Source of the DNA: Pachypanchax playfairii
Taxonomy: Eukaryota > Chordata > Actinopteri > Cyprinodontiformes > Aplocheilidae
NCBI GenBank assembly: GCA_006937955.1
Contig: SSNP01000173.1
Coordinates: 338,248-402,247, forward strand
Direction of reading: 5' to 3'
DNA: 64,000 nucleotides
Below are positions 24,478 to 34,800 of the stretch, piece by piece (the stretch's first letter is position 1; the number at the start of each line of letters is the position of its first letter). The notes beneath the pieces are model-generated. The model had not been told where the DNA came from. It ran no database searches and was given only the letters and a program-made list of their open reading frames with translations. The translations under genes and the position numbers were made by a program.

Positions 24478-27372
24478 AGGAGATCCTTCCTGTCTACAGC
24501 TAGAACCCTCTACAGGAGATCCTTCCTGTCCACAGCTAGAACCCTCTACAGGAGATCCTTCCTGTCTACAGCTAGAACCCTCCGCAGGAGATCCTTCCTG
24601 TCCACAGCTAGAACCCTCTACAGGAGATCCTTCCTGTCCACAGCTAGAACCCTCTACAGGAGATCCTTCCCATCCACAACTAGAACCCAGGAGATCCTTC
24701 CCGTCCACAGCTAGAACCCTCTACAGGAGATCCTTCCTGTCCCCGGCTAGAACCCTCTACAGGAGCTACTGCCTGTCCACAGCTAGAACCCTCTACAGGA
24801 GATCCTTCCTGTCCACAGCTAGAACCCTCTACAGGAGATCCTTCCTGTCCACAGCTAGAACCCTCTACAGGCACACCTTCCTGTCCACAGCTAGAACCCT
24901 CTACAGGAGATCCTTCCCATCCACAACTAGAACCCAGGAGATCCTTCCCGTCCACAGCTAGAACCCTCTACAGGAGATCCTTCCCGTCCACAGCTAGAAC
25001 CCTCTACAGGAGATCCTTCCTGTCCACAGCTAGAACCCTCTACAGGAGATCCTTCCTGTCCACAGCTAGAACCCTCCGCAGGAGATCCTTCCTGTCCACA
25101 GCTAGAACCCTCTACAGGAGATCCTTCCCATCCACAACTAGAACCCAGGAGATCCTTCCCGTCCACAACTAGAACCCAGGAGATCCTTCCCGTCCACAGC
25201 TAGAACCCTCTACAGGCTGTCCTTCCTGTCCACAGCTAGAACCCTCTACAGGAGATCCTTCCTGTCCACAACTAGAACCCAGGAGATCCTTCCCGTCCAC
25301 AGCTAGAACCCTCTACAGGAGATCCTTCCTGTCCACAGCTAGAACCCTCCGCAGGAGATCCTTCCTGTCCACAGCTAGAACCCTCTACAGGAGATCCTTC
25401 CCGTCCACAGCTAGAACCCTCTACAGGAGATCCTTCCTGTCCACAGCTAGAACCCTCTACAGGAGATCCTTCCTGTCCACAGCTAGAACCCTCTACAGGA
25501 GATCCTTCCTGTCCACAGCTAGAACCCTCTACAGGAGATCCTTCCCATCCACAACTAGAACCCTCTACAGGAGATCCTTCCCATCCACAACTAGAACCCA
25601 GGAGATCCTTCCCGTCCACAGCTAGAACCCAGGAGATCCTTCCCATCCACAACTAGAACCCAGGAGATCCTTCCCATCCACAACTAGAACCCAGGAGATC
25701 CTTCCCATCCACAACTAGAACCCAGGAGATCCTTCCCATCCACAACTAGAACCCAGGAGATCCTTCCCGTCCACAGCTAGAACCCTCTACAGGAGATCCT
25801 TCCTGTCCACAGCTAGAACCCTCTACAGGAGATCCTTCCTGTCCACAGCTAGAACCCTCTACAGGAGATCCTTCCTGTCTACAGCTAGAACCCTCGGCAG
25901 GAGCTCCTTCCCGTCCACAGCTAGAACCCTCTACAGGAGATCCTTCCTGTCCACAGCTAGAACCCTCTACAGGAGATCCTTCCTGTCCACAGCTAGAACC
26001 CTCTACAGGAGATCCTTCCCATCCACAACTAGAACCCTCTACAGGAGATCCTTCCCATCCACAACTAGAACCCAGGAGATCCTTCCCGTCCACAGCTAGA
26101 ACCCAGGAAATCCTTCCCATCCACAACTAGAACCCAGGAGATCCTTCCCATCCACAACTAGAACCCAGGAGATCCTTCCCATCCACAACTAGAACCCAGG
26201 AGATCCTTCCCGTCCACAGCTAGAACCCTCTACAGGAGATCCTTCCTGTCCACAGCTAGAACCCTCCGCAGGAGATCCTTCCTGTCCACAGCTAGAACCC
26301 TCTACAGGAGATCCTTCCTGTCCACAGCTAGAACCCTCTACAGGAGATCCTTCCTGTCCACAGCTAGAACCCAGGAGATCCTTCCCGTCCACAGCTAGAA
26401 CCCTCTACAGGAGATCCTTCCTGTCCACAGCTAGAACCCTCTACAGGAGATCCTTCCCATCCACAACTAGAACCCAGGAGATCCTTCCCGTCCACAGCTA
26501 GAACCAGGAGATCCTTCCCATCCACAACTAGAACCCAGGAGATCCTTCCCATCCACAACTAGAACCCAGGAGATCCTTCCCATCCACAACTAGAACCCAG
26601 GAGATCCTTCCCATCCACAACTAGAACCCAGGAGATCCTTCCCGTCCACAGCTAGAACCCTCTACAGGAGATCCTTCCTGTCCACAGCTAGAACCCTCTA
26701 CAGGAGATCCTTCCTGTCCACAGCTAGAACCCAGGAGATCCTTCCCGTCCACAGCTAGAACCCTCTACAGGAGATCCTTCCTGTCCACAGCTAGAACCCT
26801 CTACAGGAGATCCTTCCTGTCCACAGCTAGAACCCTCTACAGGAGATCCTTCCCATCCCTACTAGAACCCAGGAGATCCTTCCCGTCCACAGCTAGAACC
26901 CTCTCCAGGAGATCCGTCCTGTCCACAGCTAGACCCCTCCACAGGAGATCCTTCCCATCCACAGCTACAACCCTCTACAGGAGATCCTTCCTGTCCACAG
27001 CTAGAACCCTCTACAGGAGATCCTTCCTGTCCACAGCTAGAACCCTCTACAGGAGATCCTTCCTGTCCACAGCTAGAACCCTCTACAGGAGATCCTTCCC
27101 ATCCACAACTAGAACCCAGGAGATCCTTCCCGTCCACAGCTAGAACCCTCTACAGGAGATCCTTCCTGTCCACAGCTAGAACCCTCTACAGGAGATCCTT
27201 CCTGTCCACAGCTAGAACCCTCTACAGGAGATCCTTCCTGTCCACAGCTAGAACCCAGGAGATCCTTCCCATCCACAACTAGAACCCAGGAGATCCTTCC
27301 CATCCACAACTAGAACCCAGGAGATCCTTCCCATCCACAACTAGAACCCAGGAGATCCTTCCTGTCCACAGC
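24478..27372 (+). repeat. Minisatellite, 36-bp and 31-bp units, about 85 copies
   Basis: The tandem unit is AGGAGATCCTTCCTGTCCAC plus AGCTAGAACCCTCTAC (36 bp, long form) or the same without the final TCTAC (31 bp, short form). Two sequence classes alternate: CCTGTCCACAGC and CCCATCCACAAC, the second mostly in short units. Long units read YRRSFLSTARTL on the plus strand. Neighbouring blocks are repeated at a higher level: 25281-25754 is eight long then six short units (474 bp), and the next block at 25755-26197 is eight long then five short. All open frames of 60-126 codons in this interval on either strand are products of the repeat and are not genes. Confidence 0.97.
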
Positions 27373-28887
27373 CACTTCAAGAGGGAAACAATAAAACTCG
27401 TTTTTAAGTTTTCTATCTATTAATTTTTTCCAATCTCCTAATGGAACTGTTTTGGTACCCCCCCCCCCCCATCCATCTTACAGATTTAGGGCTGCTATAA
27501 AAGCATAAAGTTAAAAATTACATATAAACATAAATATGATAGACCAAGATAGTTTGTCAAGCTGTGGCTAAAATCCTGAGGTAAAAGTATTTATAAGTCA
27601 GATTGAGTTTCATGGCAGCAGCACGTCACAAAAAGTCAAAGTTGCAACAGGGAGGCATTTATTATTGTGTAGCATCTCTTCTTCTTTTAACATCTGTCTG
27701 TACACATCTGGGAAGTGAGGAGACCAGCTGCTGGAGATGTTTTCCCATTCTGGTTTGATGCAGGATTCTAGCAGCTCAACAGTTCTGGTCCTTTGTGGCT
27801 GGATTTTTAGTTAATCTATTCTGTGAAATGTCTCAGTTTCAACATCTGAAATGTGGTTTATGTTCTAATAGGAATAAAATATGGGTTCAGGAAATTTACA
27901 AATTTCTTGACATTTTCTACATCGTCCCAACTCTTTTGGTGTTGCGGTTGTAAAAAAAAGAAAAAAAAAAGAAGAAAATCCTAAACTAAAACACTGGTGT
28001 ACACAATGAAAAAGAGGTTAAAGTAATAAATGAGCTGCATGCGCGTTCAGAAAAATAAATCTGAAAGTCAAATAATTTTAGCAGAAGAAAAATCTGCTGA
28101 TGTCTGAGTCACCTCAACTAGAAACCTGAAATGTTTTTATTATAAGACGGATGAGTCAATTATTCCAAGTATTAAAGAAGATGGTTGTAAACATGTCTGA
28201 AGGAAGCAGCAGTCAACAACTCTGTTCGTCTGTGATCTCAGCACAGGAAATCTACGTCTCCTCGTTTAATCACACCTGATTCAAATAGTAGAATTACCTT
28301 CCTGGTCCGTCATCATGTTCTTATAAACATCCATTCATTTAAATCAGGTGTGGTAAAACAAGGAAACATCTACATCATAGAGGACGGGGCCCCTCCAGGA
28401 CTGGAGATGTGATCCCTGGTGTACAGTATTTAACTTGTTTTGCCTCTAGGGGGAGTAATACCCCACAGACACCTTTCAAGCTTGTTTACAACCCAAAATA
28501 CTGGAACACGAGACAATTTATGAAATCGAGTGTAACTCTTATAATTTTGAAGGAGTTAAAACTCCCACATGAGTTGTAAAATAAACACGTAAACTGTTTT
28601 ATGTTCTCGTCTCTTTTCTCAGAGGCTTATTGGCTGCAGAGAAAATCCCTCTATGAAGACGAGGCTGAAGCCTCGCTGTGGGATTACAGCTCAAGGAAGA
28701 TTTAGTGACTCAAACAAGTTGCACGCTTCCTCACTGAGAGCCTTCTACAGGTGCAGAAAGTAAATAAAGACAAGTCTGAGGTCATACTGGAGGACTGGAC
28801 ACAAGACGATGGAGACTGAATCTTCAGGATGGATGAAGTGGAAGGTGGGTTCATGTTGAGTGAACGGGACACGAGATCTGGAGCCAA
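27373..28887. other. ski-plch2 intergenic region
   Basis: No coding exon is recognisable. It includes a C12 homopolymer at 27460-27471 and AT-rich unique DNA. The part 28600-28887 lies just upstream of the plch2 start codon and probably holds its 5' UTR or promoter. I could not identify a TATA box or a first non-coding exon with confidence. Confidence 0.5.
28240..28425. mobile_element. Degenerate MITE (hAT-like fish repeat)
   Basis: The words 'cacacctgattcaaata', 'aaatcaggtgtgg', 'aaggaaacatctacat' and 'ggcccctccaggactgga' in this order match a very common fish MITE with internal inverted repeats. The left terminus is too decayed to place, so the boundaries are approximate. Confidence 0.5.
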
Positions 28888-31800
28888 ATGAAGAGTTCAG
28901 GAATGAACATCAGCCCAGTGATGGCACCACAGTCACTGGGGGTGAGCAGCAGTCCACCGCTGTCCTCCCTGTCTCCTAAGAACACTACCTTCCAGTCTTT
29001 GGGATCTGTTTCTGCAGGAATGTTCTCCCCCTCATTGGGTAAGCGCTCCCCAAAGGAGGCCAAACATCCCCCCGGCCCCGTGAACTCGCCCACCCATTCC
29101 ATCATGAGCTCACCAAAACTTTGGCCGAAAGCTTCTGTCTCCAGGCTCGCAGAGGAGTTTTTTTGGATTGGAGGCAGCGTGGTCGCACAGCCTAAATGGA
29201 GACTGGGCCAGATAGGTAAGACACACCCAGAGATGCCAACATCAGTAAACATCAACAAAACATTATGCAGACTCGCTGAGTATCTGCTGAAATTGTATTG
29301 TTTTTTCATTGATGTATTATAAACAAGTGCTTTTGAAAATTGCTTCTTCTTTCAGTTGACCTCTAAAGTAGTTCAGCTTCTCAGACAACAGGACAGAAAA
29401 GCAGAGAAGCAGATAATGAGCATATGGACAGGAGACAATCCTTAAGGATTAGCCTGAATGATGTGCCAGGTAGCGTCACATGAACCTGAGCTTCAGATTA
29501 CAAACAAAGGTTACCTGCTCACAGAAAACAGAAACAAAAAAACCCACGACCTGAATTCTCGTGTCGGTATTACACCGACTGTTTGTGGGATTTGTTAAAA
29601 TGACTTTATGAAGAAAATCACTGACAAAAAGTTTGAAGAATGACCCACAATGCAACTCTTTGAAGATACTAATAATGTTTTATAGAGTTTAAACAATCTT
29701 TTTAGAATTTTTTATATTGTCCTTGATGAAGATTTCATTAAAAAAACATGTAAACAACTACTTAACGCTGTATGACTCAGCCTTTAATCTCATGCACTGC
29801 TCAAGGGTAAACAACAGTTTATAAATTATAACACCATGTTGCACAATTTTACACTTTGCTGTTGTTGTCAAGTTGCTTTTACTGAGTTGTGATCAGTTTA
29901 TGAAATCAGATCACTGACTGGGGTCAGATGCGTCCACGTAAATAAGGTCAAGATCTCAAGAAGCGTAAGAATTAGTGACAGATTTTGATCCGCGATGGTT
30001 CATGTGCTTGTTTGTAGTGGAACGGTGTATGTGCACCATGCAGACTGGCATTACCATGACCAAACTGAAAGGGAAGAAGAAAGGATTGGTCCGTTTTTTC
30101 TACCTGGATGAACACAAGTCCTGCATTCGGTGGCGGCCTTCCAAAAAGCACGACAAGGCCAAAAGTAAGAGATCAACACTTTGCATTGTTCGAAAATGGT
30201 TCGAAATAATTAAAGGTTTTATTGAGTAAAGAAAATAAACATCCTGGGGCTAATGTTGATCATTAATATGTTTGCCAATTCTTCTTTCAGTTTCTATTGA
30301 TTCCATCCATGAAGTCTGTGAGGGCAAAAAGTCCGAGATCTTCAGGCGTTATGCAGAAAATCGTTTCGACCCAAACTGTTGTTTCAGTATTTACTACGGG
30401 GATCGTGTGAAGTCCCTGGACCTGGTCTCCACCATCGCAGAGGAGGCCCGTACCTGGGTCACTGGGCTGAAATACCTCATGGCTGGAATCAGTGATGAGG
30501 ACAGTTTGGCTCGCAGGCAGCGCACACGTGATCAATATCCTTTTCATCCAGCCTTCAATCTGTATCTTCAAAGCTTAAATAGTTCTGCGATTCAGCCTTA
30601 ACTGCAGGTGCACATGGTTACAGCAGACCTTCTCAGAAGCTGACAAAAATGGAGATGGCACCTTAAGCATTGGGGAGGTTCATCAGCTGCTCCATAAACT
30701 CAACGTGAATTTACCCAAACAGAAAGTCAGGGAAATGTTTCAAGTAAGATCTCGTATCAACAACTTGGAATTCAGCAAGTTGTCAAAGATTTCACAACTA
30801 TTTAAATAGCTTACGAAGCCAGCGGGGAACTAAATTCAATATTTATTTATGACATCATGATGCTGACTTCATCAATGATTCTACTTCAGTGAAGTACAAA
30901 CTCTGTAAAACACACAAATAAACATCAAGTTTTCATGTAATTCACACAGTTGCTGTGCATTTGCTGAAATACCAAAAAATGGTCAAGCTAATATGCTAAT
31001 ATGTAGCGAGCTGAAATGCTAATTTTATGATTGTTGCATGTTTGTGTTCGCCAGCAACATGTTGGAATATCTCAAGGCAAGATTTTTTAGAGTTTGTAGA
31101 GTTTTTTCTTGCAAATTTATGGACGTGTGAAAGAAGGAAGCTGATGAAAATACGAGATTTATAATCTAGATAGTTGTTATTTGTCATTCAACCCAAATAA
31201 TATTAAAGAAACATACAAAATTTCACAAACAGCTAATAAAAAGAAGAAAACAAAAAACTGTTGGACAAAACTTAAATAAAAGTTTGACCTTTTAATGCCT
31301 GATACAGTAAATATAATATTAATTTTTATAATTATATGTATATATTATATTATTATATAAGGTAATATTTATATGACATTGATAACATTAAATTGGCGCT
31401 TGTAGTACTTCGATCCTCCGTTAGGGGCAATTAAAGGCTTTGATACAGCAGTTTTTTTGATGAAAGTGCTAATCCTGTTAGTGAAGTAGAGCTTTTAGAG
31501 ATAGACATATCAAATATGGTACATTTGGCATAGGGCTGAGTCATTTGTAAAAAAAAAAAAGTGAGAAAACACACAAAAAAAGACAAAAGTTAGAAAAAGT
31601 GTAAAATCCAAAAAGATTTAACAAAATTAATGTTCTCTTTGATTCAACAATTTTAGTGAAAGATGCAAAAAAGTTGAAAGAATGGCAGAGAAGACAGACA
31701 TGAAACCACATGGCTAAAACATTTGGCTTTAGGTGTGTTATTCCATTAATTCCATCAATACCTACAAATGAGTCATATTTTGATGGTAAGATGGAGATAT

Positions 31801-34800
31801 TCTTCGTATCGTATACTTTTCTTTAACAGGGTAGTTTTCTCGGTTCACTCTGCCAATAAAATCCTTTTATCACTACAGGAAGCAGATACGGATGAGATCC
31901 AGGGATCTCTGGGCTTTGATGAATTCTGTTCCTTCTATAAGATGATTTCCACCCGTAGAGACCTCTACCTGATCATGATCTCCTACAGCAATCAAAAAGA
32001 AGTATTAGATATGCACGACCTTGCACGCTTTCTGGAAAACGAACAAAAGGTATGAGCAACCAGAGGAATCACACTGATCTGTGATTTCAAAGTAATTTTT
32101 TTTTTAATCATGTCATATTTATTGTTATTGTTTCTCTTTAGGACTGATATTTGTGCAGAAGTTCATTTGGATCTTATTGTTTTGACAAAACATTATTAGT
32201 TAAACCCAGCTGAAACAGTAATATTTCTTATAAGTTTTACTTTATTTATAGATGCGAGGTCTTACCAGAGAGCATCTACTTGACATTGTTGCTAAGTTTG
32301 AGCCGTGTCCCGAGAACCTCCAGCACATGGTTCTAGGTATTGATGGTAAGTTGATTTCCTGTTTCCAGTCCAACAAAACAAGATGTGAATCTGGGACTGA
32401 CCTGGTGTGGAACTTTCTTCCTTCAGGTTTCACCAACTACATGCGAAGTCCAGCTGGAGACATCTTTAACCCTGAGCACAATCAGGTGAACCAGGACATG
32501 ATGCAGCCTCTCTCAAATTATTTCATCGCGACATCACACAACACATACCTGACTGGAGATCAGCTGCTCTCTCAGTCAAGGGTGGAAATGTATGCTTATG
32601 TCCTGCAGGCAGGCTGTCGCTGTGTTGAAGGTAAGAACCAGCTAAACTGAACTTTATTATAATTAAATATAAGACTAACCAACAGATCTTACTGTGTTTA
32701 TTTCCTCTCAGTGGACTGCTGGGATGGACCAGATGGAGAACCCATTATACATCATGGCTACACTTTGACATCCAAAATTCTCTTCAAAGATGTTGTTGAA
32801 ACAATTAACAAATATGCCTTCACAAAGTCGCCGTGAGTTTCTTTGTGTCATGACACTGATAAACCTTCTTGTCAAACGGTTTTTAAAGCCTCGTGTTGGT
32901 TGTTTCTCAGGTACCCGGTGATTCTATCCATAGAGAACCACTGCTCCGTGCCTCAACAAAAAAAGATGGCTGCGTACCTAAAAGAGGTGCTGCAGGACAA
33001 ACTAGACCTTTCCAACATCAACGTGCATGAATGTAAGAAGCTGCCGTCACCTGAGATCCTGAAAGGGAAGATTCTGGTCAAGGTAGAATTGTTTTCTTAC
33101 ACAACATATTCGTCATCATCACATTATTGAAGATAATGAACTCTTTTTCTTCAGGGAAAAAAACTGCCAGCAAACCTCGATCCTGAAGCAGAGGAGGGAG
33201 ACGTGTCTGATGAAGACACTGAGAATGAGGAAGAGGAGGATGACAGTGATGATAACATCTTTCAGGCAAACTATGCAGGAGAACATGGATGGATGGATGA
33301 ATGGATGGATGGATGGATGGATGGATGGATGGATGGATGGATGGATGGATGGATGGATGGATGGATGGATGGATGGATGGATGGATGGATGGATGGATGA
33401 GTAGGTGGTTGGTTGGATGGATGGATGGATGGATGGATGGATGGATGAGTAGGTGGTTGGATGGATGGATGGATGGATGGATGGATGGATGGATGGTTGG
33501 ATGGATGGATGGATGGATGGATGGATGGATGGATGGATGGATGGATGGATGGATGGATGAGTAGGTGGTTGGATGGATGGATGGATGGATGGATGGAAGG
33601 ATGGATGGATGGATGGATGGATGGATGGATGGATGGATGGATGGATGGATGGATGGATGGATGGGTAGGTGGTTGGATGGATGGATGGATGGATGGAAGG
33701 ATGGATGGATGGATGGATGGATGAGTAGGTGGTTGGATGGATGGATGGATGGATGGATGGATGGATGGATGGATGGATGGATGGATGGATGGATGGATGG
33801 ATGGATGGATGGATGGATGGATGGATGAGTAGGTGGTTGGTTGGATGGATGGATGGATGGATGGATGGATGGATGGATGGATGGATGGATGGATGGATGG
33901 ATGGATGGATGGATGGATGGATGGATGGATGGATGGATGGATGGATGGATGGATGGATGAGTAGGTGGTTGGATGGATGGATGGATGGATGGATGGATGG
34001 ATGGATGGATGAGTAGGTGGTTGGATGGATGGATGGATGGATGGATGGATGGATGGATGGATGGATGGATGGATGGATGGACGGACAGGTAGTAAAATCT
34101 ACATTTTAACTGTTTCAGGATGAAAATAATGTTGCATCAGTAAATCAGCCCAAAAAGAAAAGACGATTTGGCCGATCAATCATAAGGAGTTTTAAAAGGA
34201 AGGTCAGACCTTTTTCAGTCCTGCATTATTCAAAAAACAATTTAAAAACATTAGAATTAAGCAAACACCCCACACCTATCGCCAAAAAAGCTCACAGTAT
34301 TTTATTCTTCAGAGAAAAAAGAGAGCACGTGTGAAGAACAAGGCCGTGTCTGATGGTGAATCTGACTACAGCGGCAGTCGGGAGAGAACCCAGATTGTTT
34401 ACCATCCCAAGTAAATCGCTACGTGAACTTAGTAACCTTTCCATCAAAATCTACGGCGAATAAAAGGTTCAACTTGCCTGTTTTATCTTTGCAGAAAAAG
34501 GAAAACAATGAGATTGTCCCGAGCGCTGTCAGACCTGGTTAAGTACACAAAATCTGTTCGTGTACATGAGATAGAAACACAAGGTGAAGCTCAAATCGAC
34601 TAGCGCTGTGGTATATTTTGCTCTGTTTTTTGTTTACCCTGCATGTTGTTGCGTGTTTGTCTTTGGCAGGATTTACAAGCAGCTGGCAGGTGTCATCTTT
34701 AAATGAAACTGTGGTGAACCAGATTTTACAGTTAAAACCTGAAGAGCTGGTACGTTTGAACCAGCGCCAGCTTCTGAGAGTCTATCCATCTAACTTCAGA

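Noticed and set aside
25272..26126. Two minus-strand open frames of 126 codons with GSSCGQEGSPVE repeats, resembling a repetitive protein
   Set aside because: They are the antisense reading of the 36-bp minisatellite; the equal length of the two comes from the higher-order repeat, and there is no promoter, start context or conserved domain.
24478..27372. CRISPR-like appearance (short repeats in series)
   Set aside because: There are no unique spacers; units are directly adjacent, and the setting is a vertebrate genome.
30287..30571. A 94-codon minus-strand frame opposite plch2 exon 3
   Set aside because: It is the antisense shadow of a well-supported exon.
30272..30601. plch2 exon 3 extended through to 30601 as a single exon
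   Set aside because: The extension ends in a stop and loses the conserved WLQQTF sequence; the AT-AC intron restores it.
33203..34016. Open frames reading MDGW repeats on the plus strand
   Set aside because: A GGAT tetranucleotide has no stop in its codon cycle; these are microsatellite artefacts inside plch2 intron 10.
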